Shown here: one piece after another, positions 21,247 to 29,970 of the stretch | Layout of the letters: the number at the start of each line of letters is the position of its first letter | Position numbering within the stretch: the first letter of the stretch is position 1 | Assembly (NCBI RefSeq): GCF_040822115.1 | Contig: NZ_CP162004.1 | Span: 3,147,001 to 3,211,000 of the forward strand | DNA length: 64,000 bases | Source: Flavobacterium sp. WC2421 | GTDB lineage: Bacteria > Bacteroidota > Bacteroidia > Flavobacteriales > Flavobacteriaceae | Direction: 5' to 3' | The notes under the pieces: model-generated | Told to the model about the DNA's origin: nothing | The model's database searches: none | What the model saw: only the letters and a program-made list of their open reading frames with translations | Position numbers and translations under genes: made by a program

Positions 21247-23376
21247 TCAATTGTTTTTATAATCTCCTTTATTAGTCTGCTGTTTTTCAATTACATTTAT
21301 TTCTGCAATTGATACTGTTTGTATTTTACCAACTCCCGCTTTAGCTACAAATCGAAGGTATTTAGCTTTTACACTTTCAAATGTCTTTACTTGCTCTATC
21401 GGATTATTTTTAATATTTGAAAATTCTCCTTCTGATTGCTTATTCCATTGATTACCATCAAGACTGGTATAAAATTCATAATAGGAAATTAAGTTTAGAT
21501 TATTTCCTACTTGTTGCGGCACATAAGTAAACCCGTTTATAGTAAGAATGCTTCCCATATCTAACACCACTTCTTGCGGTAATTTATTCGTTCCATCTCC
21601 AAAACTATAATCTGTAGTTGGGTTCCCATCAATTATTCTGTTTGCTCTATTTAAATCACCACTTGAAATAGAAACTATTCTCCATTTTTCTTTAGACTGT
21701 CCATACTTTACCTTTTTAATGGCACTACTTATATTCTCCTTAGTGTTTCTGGTAAATGCTTTTATTTCGACTGCCGCATCATATTTAAAAGCTCCTTTAT
21801 ACAGGGTACTATTCATCGTTGGAACAGAACCGTCGACTGTATAAAAAATACTATTCCCTACATCAGATTTCATGGTTACTAACCCCTTATTATCCCGTTG
21901 AATATTTGGCATACGAACAAATGTAGGTGCGTTAAATGCTTCAATATTAGCAATTACTATACTTGCTTTTGAATCTGTAACATTGACTCTAAGCGCCGAA
22001 ACTACAACCCTATCAAATCTTAAAATTCTTTTGTATCCTATAGTAGTTTGTTTCGCAATTGTTTTCCATTGTCCACCTACTTTAGCTTCTACATTAAAAG
22101 CTTTCACTCGTTGTCCTAATTTTATGTATTCCTGAAGTAAAATTCGATTAACAGCTGTGGGCTTATTAAATTCAAATAGTAATGAAGCTTTTTTAACATT
22201 ATCATCGGTAGCCCAATAGGTATTTTTATCTCCATCAATCACGTTTTTAGCAGCATATTCACTTTCGCTTCCTCTATAACTATCAGTACTAACTGTACTA
22301 GCTGCTAATAATTCTATTTTAAAATCGGCTTTAATAACTGCCGAAAACTCTTGTAATCTTGCGACATCATTTTCGTTGATTAATCCTCTTTTATCTGGAG
22401 GCAGGTTCAATAAAAAAGTCGAATTACGACCTACTGATTGATAATAAAAATCAACCATTTCATCTAAGGAATGTACTTTATCATCTTCTATAGTGTGGTA
22501 AAACCATCCTGGTCTTATCGACACATTTGTTTCTCCAGGTACCCATTTTTCTCCATCTTCATGCCCCGACATAAAATCTGTATATGGCACTTTTCCCGCT
22601 AACTCGTCCTTTTGACGCAATAAAGACCAGTTAGTTTCATTAGCATAACCCTCTTCATTTCCTATCCATCTTGCTTCTGATGGACCTACACCCCAAACCA
22701 ATGTTTTTGGAGCAATTTTATAAATTAATTGATAGGTTTCGTCCCAGTTATAATATTCCAGTGTATTAATCTTTCTGGTTTCATTAGCACCTCCATAGTA
22801 TCCATCACCACCATTTGCTCCATCAAACCACATTTCGAAAACATCACCATAATTAGTCAACAACTCTTTCAACTGATTTCTGAAATAAGTTATATATTCT
22901 GGTTTGCCATAATCAGGATTGTTTCTATCCCAAGGAGAAAGATACAGTCCTAATTTCAAATTGTATTCTCTGCATGCCTCTGCTAATTCTTTAACAACAT
23001 CTCCTTTTCCATTTTTCCATGGTGAATTTTTCACAGAGCGCTCCGTATATTTTGAAGGCCACAAGCAAAAACCATCATGATGTTTGGCCACCAATATGAT
23101 TCCTTTCATTCCGGCCTCTTTTACAACACGAGCCCATTGATGTGTATCCAATGCAGTAGGATCAAACAATTGAGGTGATTCGTCTCCATAACCCCATTCT
23201 TTATTGGTGAATGTATTTAACGAGAAATGTATAAAAGCATAAGATTCCATTTCTTGCCAATTGATTTGTTTTTGGGTCGGTAATGGACCATAAGGTTTTG
23301 GTGCCTTCACTGATTCTTTACAACTAGTACACAGTACGATGAACAAAAAACTTATAAATAGCGAAACATCTTTCAT
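21247..23376 (-). CDS. GH29 alpha-L-fucosidase lipoprotein with discoidin domains
   Basis: A 709-residue fucosidase. The ATG at 23374-23376 is chosen over one at 23442 because it begins a lipoprotein signal ending LFIVLCTSC. The GH29 barrel covers residues ~30-360: HFSLNTFTNKEWGYG, ILVAKHHDGFCLWPS, LSPWDRNNPDYG and the nucleophile Asp in EMWFDGANGG near residue 184. It is followed by an F5/8 type C (discoidin) domain, a chitobiase-type beta-hairpin segment (IFYTVDGSVPT) and a second discoidin-like region. Such enzymes remove alpha-fucose from core or antennary positions. Its placement beside nagB and the N-glycan operon supports a role on fucosylated N-glycans. Confidence 0.93.
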   Translation of the reverse strand: MKDVSLFISFLFIVLCTSCKESVKAPKPYGPLPTQKQINWQEMESYAFIHFSLNTFTNKEWGYGDESPQLFDPTALDTHQWARVVKEAGMKGIILVAKHHDGFCLWPSKYTERSVKNSPWKNGKGDVVKELAEACREYNLKLGLYLSPWDRNNPDYGKPEYITYFRNQLKELLTNYGDVFEMWFDGANGGDGYYGGANETRKINTLEYYNWDETYQLIYKIAPKTLVWGVGPSEARWIGNEEGYANETNWSLLRQKDELAGKVPYTDFMSGHEDGEKWVPGETNVSIRPGWFYHTIEDDKVHSLDEMVDFYYQSVGRNSTFLLNLPPDKRGLINENDVARLQEFSAVIKADFKIELLAASTVSTDSYRGSESEYAAKNVIDGDKNTYWATDDNVKKASLLFEFNKPTAVNRILLQEYIKLGQRVKAFNVEAKVGGQWKTIAKQTTIGYKRILRFDRVVVSALRVNVTDSKASIVIANIEAFNAPTFVRMPNIQRDNKGLVTMKSDVGNSIFYTVDGSVPTMNSTLYKGAFKYDAAVEIKAFTRNTKENISSAIKKVKYGQSKEKWRIVSISSGDLNRANRIIDGNPTTDYSFGDGTNKLPQEVVLDMGSILTINGFTYVPQQVGNNLNLISYYEFYTSLDGNQWNKQSEGEFSNIKNNPIEQVKTFESVKAKYLRFVAKAGVGKIQTVSIAEINVIEKQQTNKGDYKNN

Positions 23377-23452
23377 CTGAAGAATATTTAATTTTTTAAT
23401 TAAACTATTGTCGCACAATAGTAACCTAAATTTATGTTTCAATAAATACTAT

Positions 23453-23465
23453 TTCGACCAACAAC
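23453..23465 (-). promoter_or_regulatory. candidate operator upstream of the fucosidase gene
   Basis: Minus-strand GTTGTTGGTCGAA, 77 bases before the chosen start codon; near-copy of the element upstream of the nagB-like gene. Followed by TATTT as in the other copy. Confidence 0.35.
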
Positions 23466-23930
23466 AATTATAGAACAGTATTGGTGATTTAAATGATTTA
23501 ATTCATTTGCTTTATTGGATTAGTGTCTTCAAGGAATTATTATAGTATCCACTATAGCACACCAGCTTGCACTATTCCTATTTCTTGCAGGTGCTACTGT
23601 AATTAAACTATTTTTATCTAAAATATTAATCAATAAGAATTCTGCTTGAGTTAGTATCCATTCAGTCAATAGTTTTCTATATTAAACACTATACTATTTA
23701 TCTAGATTTTGATTCTTAATTAAGCCTTAATCAGCAAATCTTATAAAGGTTTTAGAATCTAGTTCAGAAATTTTACCAATTCTTTTAATAGCCTAATTAA
23801 CCTATTTACTATAGCAATCGAGACACAATAATCTGGCATTCTTCAATCACTATTAAAAGCTCCCCAAATAGATAATTAGTTAGCAATAATCAATTCAATT
23901 ATTATCTATTAGGTTAGACCAATTCAAAAT

Positions 23931-23964
23931 AAAAAACCACCAAAATAATAATTTTGATGGTTTT
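23931..23964 (-). terminator. terminator of the small HMA-like/outer-membrane gene pair
   Basis: Arms AAAACCACCAAAAT and ATTTTGATGGTTTT (one G-T type mismatch) around a 4-base loop. On the minus strand the stem runs into a T-tract. It lies 37 bases past the end of the gene at 24001. Confidence 0.75.
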
Positions 23965-24000
23965 AGTATTCTATGAAAAGACTTGAAAATTAGAATAATA

Positions 24001-24210
24001 TTATTCTAATTTTATGCATTGATACCCAATACTATTTACATATTCTACAATTTTATTACTATCTAATTTTTCCGCTTCAATTCTGAGTATTTTATCACAA
24101 TCTTCCAAATCAAAATTGACTTTATAATCTGGGAAATGAGTTTTAAAAATTGAAATTATATAATTCGTAACCGCTTTCTTTTGCACATTTGTTTTAAAAA
24201 CCTCTACCAT
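24001..24210 (-). CDS. small conserved protein, HMA-like fold without metal motif
   Basis: A 69-residue protein from the ATG at 24208-24210 (an upstream GTG at 24228 would add six residues). It begins VEVFKTNVQ and alternates strand and helix in the beta-alpha-beta-beta-alpha-beta order of heavy-metal-associated (ferredoxin-like) domains. It lacks the CxxC metal site; the two Cys present are in EDCDKIL and YQCIKLE. It follows the outer-membrane protein gene by 47 bases on the same strand. Function unknown; fold assignment is an inference from the pattern. Confidence 0.6.
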   Translation of the reverse strand: MVEVFKTNVQKKAVTNYIISIFKTHFPDYKVNFDLEDCDKILRIEAEKLDSNKIVEYVNSIGYQCIKLE

Positions 24211-24257
24211 AATTACTTTTTTAAACACTACTTATTAATTTAAATAAAAGAACATTC

Positions 24258-25235
24258 CTAGAATAATTTATACGAAACACCTAATCTAAAATAAAACTGA
24301 GGATCTACTTTTTGATCGTAGATATATTTATTTGTACGCTCTCCTTTTTTTGTAATACGAGTATTGATCACGTTATCTAATCCCGTTTTAAACAACCCAT
24401 ATAATTTTGGAGTAAATCGAAATTCATAAGTGATTCCTGATTTTAACTCTAATTGATTTAATTCATAAATTCCTTTCAATTCGGGGGTGTTAAGATCTAA
24501 ATAAAAATTCTCTGAATTCAATTCGGTTCCAAAAGAAACTCGCCCATTTTCTAATAATTGTCTTCTAAACAAAAGACGTTGAGGAAGAACAAAATCAATA
24601 TCCCATTTTGTATTTTCAAATTTATGATTATAGGTAAAAATAGGCGTTACTGGAATTATCGAAGATGGATCTAAAGAGACCAGAGCACCAATAGTCATGG
24701 TTGTAAATTCGGTTTTTTTGATTACTAAATTTGCAGTAATCAATCCTTTTACACGTTGCGCATTTTTTTCATTTCCATCAACAGTAAAAGTTGCATTATA
24801 AATTATAGGCTTTTTAAAAAGCGTCGATATATAAGTAGCACTTATTGATCCTGATAAATAATGAAACTCTTGCTTATCGTTTGAAAATGGACCAATGGGA
24901 TTTGTGTTAGCTGAAGTCCCAAGATCGAAAGTTTCATATTTATAGCGCAACGAACTTGTTAAAACAAACCGTTTCGAGTTTGAAACATAAAAAGGTAAAT
25001 TAAATGCCACTTTAAATCGGCTATGATTATCAATTCTACCATTTTCAAATGGCAGATCAAAGAGCTTTGAATTAAAATTAGTCGTTCCTAGTTGCTCATA
25101 CTGAACATCAAATGTTCGTGTTGTTGGAAACTTATCGGTTATTGCTTTACCAAAAGTTTTTAAACTTGTTTTTTCTTGAGCAAATGTATGCAATGAATTA
25201 CATAGAATTAAAATACAAATAATCTTTTTTATCAT
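24258..25235 (-). CDS. outer-membrane beta-barrel protein (DUF6268-like)
   Basis: A 325-residue protein with a Sec signal (IICILILCNSLHTFAQ) and a long series of alternating amphipathic strands, ending in YFRLGVSYKLF, the terminal aromatic signature of outer-membrane barrels. It resembles the DUF6268 outer-membrane family of Bacteroidetes (from memory of the family pattern). It is divergent from a LytS/LytTR pair, and a 20-bp direct repeat plus back-to-back promoters lie between them, so the pair probably controls it. Confidence 0.78.
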   Translation of the reverse strand: MIKKIICILILCNSLHTFAQEKTSLKTFGKAITDKFPTTRTFDVQYEQLGTTNFNSKLFDLPFENGRIDNHSRFKVAFNLPFYVSNSKRFVLTSSLRYKYETFDLGTSANTNPIGPFSNDKQEFHYLSGSISATYISTLFKKPIIYNATFTVDGNEKNAQRVKGLITANLVIKKTEFTTMTIGALVSLDPSSIIPVTPIFTYNHKFENTKWDIDFVLPQRLLFRRQLLENGRVSFGTELNSENFYLDLNTPELKGIYELNQLELKSGITYEFRFTPKLYGLFKTGLDNVINTRITKKGERTNKYIYDQKVDPQFYFRLGVSYKLF

Positions 25236-25280
25236 AATTGAGGAGCTAATTTATAATTGTCGTTTTCTATTGAAACTAAT

Positions 25281-25289
25281 GCAAAAATA
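25281..25289 (-). promoter_or_regulatory. promoter -7 box of the outer-membrane protein gene
   Basis: Minus-strand TATTTTTGC fits the Bacteroidetes TAnnTTTG(C) consensus. A TTG (minus strand, about 25310-25312) lies 18-20 bases upstream as a -33 element. The direct repeat at 25321-25350 sits just upstream of that, where an activator would be expected. Confidence 0.55.
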
Positions 25290-25318
25290 CTCTAGAAGCA
25301 TCAAATACAATCGACTAA

Positions 25319-25354
25319 TTATACTAACGGCCTACAATTTATACTAATGGCGTT
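25319..25354. promoter_or_regulatory. 20-bp-period direct repeat between divergent genes, candidate LytTR site
   Basis: TTATACTAACGGCC (25319-25332) and TTATACTAATGGCG (25339-25352) are direct repeats 20 bases apart, about two helical turns. LytTR regulators bind two direct repeats with roughly this spacing. The site lies upstream of both the outer-membrane gene promoter and the kinase gene promoter. Confidence 0.55.
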
Positions 25355-25399
25355 CAAATAATTTTACAACAAAAATAATTGTAAAACACAATATTCCTT

Positions 25400-25407
25400 T
25401 ATTTTTG
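25400..25407 (+). promoter_or_regulatory. promoter -7 box of the second LytS gene
   Basis: TATTTTTG fits TAnnTTTG and ends only five bases before the ATG at 25413, so the transcript may be leaderless or nearly so. Confidence 0.5.
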
Positions 25408-25412
25408 CAGTT

Positions 25413-26411
25413 ATGAAAATCCTTAAAATATATCAAAACTTTTTCCTTAGAAACCTCTTTCTAAATATAATCGTTTTAAGCATTCTGTTTTTAAGTATAT
25501 ATGACGAAGTACAACCGCTGAACCACAATTTTATCTATATTTTAAAGAAAATAGCACTGGGTTATTTGCCTTGTATCCTCTGTATCACCTTTTTTAACTT
25601 TTTTTTAATTAAACAATTATTATTCAAAAAAAAATATAGAATTTTTCTTTTTCTTTTTATTGTTTATTGGGTCAGTTTTTACATTTTTATGAATTGGTAT
25701 TTTCCTGCAGTTGGACTTGGTAGATTAAGAACATTTTCTATATTATCTTTTATTGTAAACGGAGTTGCTTTTTATTTCCTGCATATTGTAATCACAAAAA
25801 AAATTACAGAAACAGATAAAGAAATTATTAATTTCAAATCGGAACTTTCATTTTTAAAACAGCAACTCAATCCTCATTTTCTTCTTAATGCAATGAATAA
25901 TTTATATGGAGAATCCTTAACCAAGCCAGAAAAATTGCCAGACAGAATATTAAATCTTTCAGACATGCTTCGTTATCAAATTGAGGCAACCAAAAAAGAT
26001 TTAGTACCTTTAAAAGAAGAAATAAACTTTGTAAAAAAATACATCGAATATTATACTTTTAGAAATGAGCGACTTGTTATTACCCAAAACTTTGAAGGCG
26101 TTTTTGATAAAATTGAAATACCCCCTTTATTCTTTTTGCCATTGGTAGAAAATGCAATTAAATTTTCTGGAGAAATGTCTGATCCTACAATAGTTTTAAA
26201 ATTAAAATTAAAAAACGGAAATCTATCTTTTAGTTTACAAAACAATTGTTTAGAAACCGATTCCAATCTTTCAAGTACAGGAATAGGAATCGAAAACCTT
26301 AACAGACGTTTAGAAGTTTACGGATTGAAACATGAGCTTAATTTTAAAAAAGAAAAAAGTACATTTAGTATAAAATTAAACATATGGAACTTACCTACCG
26401 TTGTCTCATAA
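25413..26411 (+). CDS. LytS/YehU-type sensor histidine kinase
   Basis: A 332-residue kinase with four hydrophobic segments in residues ~10-130, then the PF06580-type box QQLNPHFLLNAMNNLY (His near residue 155), an N-box LPLVENAIKFSGE and GIGIENLNRRLEV. It overlaps the downstream regulator gene by 28 bases. Same build as the kinase at 17050-18108, but the input segments differ in sequence. Likely senses a membrane or envelope signal and controls the divergent outer-membrane protein. Confidence 0.92.
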   Translation: MKILKIYQNFFLRNLFLNIIVLSILFLSIYDEVQPLNHNFIYILKKIALGYLPCILCITFFNFFLIKQLLFKKKYRIFLFLFIVYWVSFYIFMNWYFPAVGLGRLRTFSILSFIVNGVAFYFLHIVITKKITETDKEIINFKSELSFLKQQLNPHFLLNAMNNLYGESLTKPEKLPDRILNLSDMLRYQIEATKKDLVPLKEEINFVKKYIEYYTFRNERLVITQNFEGVFDKIEIPPLFFLPLVENAIKFSGEMSDPTIVLKLKLKNGNLSFSLQNNCLETDSNLSSTGIGIENLNRRLEVYGLKHELNFKKEKSTFSIKLNIWNLPTVVS

Positions 26412-27094
26412 TTGATGATGAAACGCCAGCTCATAAGGCTTTAGCGTCACATATTGCTAAGTATGAAGATTTAGAACATTCTGGAAGTGCCTATAATGGA
26501 AGAGAAGCACTTAAAATGCTGAATGAAAATAACTATGATATTATTTTTTTAGACATTAATATGCCTATCATTTCAGGAATTGAACTGATGGAAATGCAAC
26601 CTAATAGACCAATAACAATTGTAACAACAGCCTATTCTGACTTTGCTCTTTCCGCATATCAAAATGATGCCATTGATTATTTACTAAAGCCAATTTCATT
26701 TGAAAAATTTGAAAAAGCAATTGAAAAAGCAAAAACCTATTATTCTGGAATAAGTTTAAAAAAAGACGAAAATAAAAAAGACGAAGTTCTTACTTATCGT
26801 CTTAACGGTCAAATAGTGGAATCCCTGCTAGACGATATTGTTTATATTGAGAGCCTAGGTAATTATATAAAGCTATACAGTACAAAAGCAAAACTACCAG
26901 TGATTATATATGGTTCTTTATCTAATATAACCATTGAATTAAATAATGCTAATTTTCTGCAAATACATCGCTCCTATATCATTAATACAAATAAAATTCA
27001 ATCTACCTCTCAAAAATCATTAACGATGTGTGATGGGAAAATTATTCCTATAGGTCGAAAATATCAAATTTTACTGCACCGCTATTTCAAATAA
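26384..27094 (+). CDS. LytTR-family response regulator
   Basis: A 236-residue receiver plus LytTR protein. Acidic pair in LIIDDETPA, phospho-acceptor Asp in IIFLDINMPIISG, Lys in YLLKPISF; the C-terminal DNA-binding domain has DIVYIESLGNYIKLYS and FLQIHRSYIINTNKI. The start ATG lies inside the kinase gene (28-base overlap), which suggests coupled translation. The 20-bp direct repeat at 25319-25354 is a natural candidate for its binding site. Confidence 0.93.
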   Translation: MELTYRCLIIDDETPAHKALASHIAKYEDLEHSGSAYNGREALKMLNENNYDIIFLDINMPIISGIELMEMQPNRPITIVTTAYSDFALSAYQNDAIDYLLKPISFEKFEKAIEKAKTYYSGISLKKDENKKDEVLTYRLNGQIVESLLDDIVYIESLGNYIKLYSTKAKLPVIIYGSLSNITIELNNANFLQIHRSYIINTNKIQSTSQKSLTMCDGKIIPIGRKYQILLHRYFK

Positions 27095-27209
27095 AATAGT
27101 ACCATTTGTAAAATGTATTAAAAGCTATGATCCGGCAAGATTTGAATACAAAAAGTCGAAAAAGAAAAATCACTCGTTGAAGCAATAATAAAAACATCAA
27201 GTATAATAA

Positions 27210-27569
<360 letters not shown>

Positions 27570-27610
27570 CAAAAGATAAACTTAACATTCAAAACTTCTT
27601 CTAAAAATAA

Positions 27611-27760
27611 GTTGGCTGTCCAAGCAGGCTATTCACTTCAAGTCCGCGGTATTCAGCCCATAAAATATAAGCCCAAAAACGAGCTTCCTTTGGTCGCAGT
27701 TTTGGGCTTTGTTTTATAAAAGGCTTCATTCCTTGCGGGCTTTTCGTTACTATCCTTGAC
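27611..27760 (-). repeat. structured intergenic repeat, flavobacterial type
   Basis: Contains a long imperfect inverted repeat (about 27655-27681 against 27698-27726, core AAGCCCAAAAAC/GTTTTGGGCTT). Read on the minus strand it begins AAGGATAGTAACGAAAAGCC, which resembles the minus-strand GAGTGATGGCAGTGGAAATC of the element at 34821-34910. From memory, such GATAGnAnnGnAAAGCCC elements recur between Flavobacterium genes. It could also end transcription. Confidence 0.45.
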
Positions 27761-27863
27761 AGAAAGACTACTTTACAAAATAATATTTTTACATCAAACT
27801 ACTTACTATTAAATTAAATAACTAACATTCAGCAATTTAAATAAAATTCACTAACTTTAATAA

Positions 27864-29000
27864 ATGAAAAAGCATTTCCATATTATTATTGCTGGTGCGG
27901 GAGGCATTGCTGAGGCTGCTGCTTTATTATTGATGGAATGGAGCGAAGTTACTCCCAGCATTTTTATAGGAAATAGATCGATACCCAAAGCTATAAAAGT
28001 AGCCCATTGGGTAGAAAACGGATGTACAAAACCATGCACTATTAAACCGTTTCTATTGCCTGAAGATGGAATTACACCTAAAATGATAACCATTTTAAAG
28101 CAAGCCGATATTATTTTGGATTGTCTACCAGGAAGTCAGGCGCCCAGAATGGCACAACTCGCTAAAGAATACAACCTTCATTACGCCAATCTTACGGAAT
28201 ATGTTGACGAAACTAATAAAATAATTGCCTTAGCCAAAAATTCACAAACAGGATTTATTCTTCAGACTGGCTTGGCCCCAGGTTATATAGATTTATTAGC
28301 CAATGGATTATTTCAGCAATTTTGTATTGATTACAAAGTCAACTCCGTTCATACCTTAGAATTCAAAGTAGGTGCATTAACTAAAAATGCTGTTGCTCCA
28401 CATTATTATGGTTTTACTTGGAGTCCCGTAGGTGTAGCTACTGAATATTTGAAAGACACCATTGTGCTGCGTGATTACAATAAAACGACACTCCCTTCTC
28501 TATCTGAAAGAGCTACAATTATAATTGATGGTATTACCTACGAGGAAGATTTAACCTCTGGCGGTGCTGCCGATTTGCCTGATGCCTTAACTGGAAAAGT
28601 AGGTACACTCGATTATAAAACGCTGCGCTTTCCTGGTCACTATGCATGGATAGAAAAACAAATTAATACCAAAGACAATACTACGACAGCAATTCAAAAA
28701 CTTCAACACAAAATGGAAGTAGCTATTCCACATGTTGAAGACGATCAAATTGTATTATATGCTGCTGTAGAAGGCAAGGATATAGAGGGTGTATTGCGCC
28801 GTCGAGAAATAGCTAAAACCATATTACCTCTTCTAGTAGGGAAACATTATTTAAGAGCCATACAAACTACTACGGCAGCTCCTCTAGTACAAGCAGCACA
28901 ACTATTACTGGAGACTAATCCACAAGGTGCTATCTTGCAAAGTCAAATTGATTCCAATGCCTTTCTAAAAGGAAATTATGTTTCAAGAGTATACGGTTGA
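27864..29000 (+). CDS. saccharopine dehydrogenase family protein
   Basis: A 378-residue soluble NAD(P)-dependent oxidoreductase. The Rossmann motif is IIIAGAGGIAEAAALLL near the N-terminus. ILDCLPGSQAP, YANLTEYVDET and GFILQTGLAPGYIDLLAN are typical of the saccharopine dehydrogenase/homospermidine synthase superfamily, with a C-terminal catalytic-type domain after residue ~130. Exact substrate cannot be assigned; a role in lysine-type amino acid metabolism is plausible. It stands as a single gene. Confidence 0.87.
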   Translation: MKKHFHIIIAGAGGIAEAAALLLMEWSEVTPSIFIGNRSIPKAIKVAHWVENGCTKPCTIKPFLLPEDGITPKMITILKQADIILDCLPGSQAPRMAQLAKEYNLHYANLTEYVDETNKIIALAKNSQTGFILQTGLAPGYIDLLANGLFQQFCIDYKVNSVHTLEFKVGALTKNAVAPHYYGFTWSPVGVATEYLKDTIVLRDYNKTTLPSLSERATIIIDGITYEEDLTSGGAADLPDALTGKVGTLDYKTLRFPGHYAWIEKQINTKDNTTTAIQKLQHKMEVAIPHVEDDQIVLYAAVEGKDIEGVLRRREIAKTILPLLVGKHYLRAIQTTTAAPLVQAAQLLLETNPQGAILQSQIDSNAFLKGNYVSRVYG

Positions 29001-29195
29001 TTTTTTGTGAAAACAAATAAATAAAAAACTAACTTTAAACAAGTCCATAAACTAATTAACGAGAGTATTTTGTTAATTATCTCTTGATGTGATAGCAGTG
29101 AATTTCAAAACAATTCAACTCACGAAATTAAATAGGAATACTATTTTTTTTGTAATATTACGCTGTACTTTTACATAGAAAATTGTAGCATATCA

Positions 29196-29906
29196 ATGAG
29201 AACGTATTACATTAATAACGGCAATGAAAATGGCGGACCATTTACGCTAGAGGAACTAAAAACCCAACAAATAAAGGAAACCACATTAGTCTGGCATCAA
29301 GGTATGGACGAATGGAAACATGCAATTGAGATAGCCGATTTGAGGCCTTTTTTTAATATTGTTCCTCCACCTATAAAACGAGCTAGTCCTACTCAAAAAG
29401 TAGAATCTACCGAAACATCTAAAACTATTTTAGGCCTAAAGAAAAGTTATTTCTTTTTGGCTATAGCTTTTTTAGCTATTATGATAATTGTCTTAGTACT
29501 GAATATCATTCAGAATAATAAAAGAAATGAATTAGACATAAAAAACAAACAAACAGAGTTTGGTAACGAACAAATTAATCTACAACAAAAAGAATCGAAC
29601 GAACAACGCATTCAGGAAGAAATACAAAAAAGAATAGAATCTGAAAATAATAACAAAAGAAGAAAAGATTCCATTACTACTCGTCTTGCCGAAATCAAAA
29701 ATTTACTTATTGAAGATAAAAATCAATTGGTCGAATCGAAAAACAACCTAATTGATGCCGAAGATTTTAGATTATTACGATCAGAAAGTACTAAAGACGA
29801 ACAGATTCGTTCCATACAAAATGATATAGAAAACTGGAGAAAAGAAATTGATCAACTAGAAAACGAAGCCAATAGATTGTATCTTGAACTAGAAACAATA
29901 CACTAA
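29196..29906 (+). CDS. GYF_2-domain protein with one membrane span and coiled coil
   Basis: A 236-residue protein. Residues 1-50 are a GYF_2 (DUF4339) domain with YYINNGNENGGPFTLEEL and TLVWHQGMDEWKHA, a proline-peptide-binding type fold. A single transmembrane helix lies near 85-107 (YFFLAIAFLAIMIIVLVL). The remaining ~125 residues are highly charged and predicted to form a coiled coil. Topology is probably domain inside, coil outside, or the reverse; not determinable here. It is followed by an (AAT)7 tract and a convergent gene. Confidence 0.82.
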   Translation: MRTYYINNGNENGGPFTLEELKTQQIKETTLVWHQGMDEWKHAIEIADLRPFFNIVPPPIKRASPTQKVESTETSKTILGLKKSYFFLAIAFLAIMIIVLVLNIIQNNKRNELDIKNKQTEFGNEQINLQQKESNEQRIQEEIQKRIESENNNKRRKDSITTRLAEIKNLLIEDKNQLVESKNNLIDAEDFRLLRSESTKDEQIRSIQNDIENWRKEIDQLENEANRLYLELETIH

Positions 29907-29940
29907 AGCTATTTAGAGATTGAACATTTGACACTCTCCT

Positions 29941-29961
29941 AATAATAATAATAATAATAAT
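29941..29961. repeat. (AAT)7 microsatellite between convergent genes
   Basis: Seven perfect AAT units 35 bases after the GYF_2 gene and 10 bases before the end of the convergent oxygenase gene. Non-coding; length may vary between strains. Confidence 0.85.
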
Positions 29962-29970
29962 AGATCAATA

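Larger units (their letters stand above)
23377..24000. other. 624-base region without a gene
   Basis: No coding sequence is supported on either strand. Its right part holds the fucosidase-side operator candidate (23453-23465), and its left neighbour gene is the fucosidase. The stretch 23470-23930 is very AT-rich with many stops in all frames and no recognisable RNA. A minus-strand terminator sits at 23931-23964. It may be decayed sequence marking the boundary of the glycan-use region. Confidence 0.6.

Noticed and set aside
29941..29961. (AAT)7 as part of a CRISPR or phase-variable gene
   Set aside because: Simple microsatellite outside any gene; no spacers and no promoter placement that would affect expression clearly.
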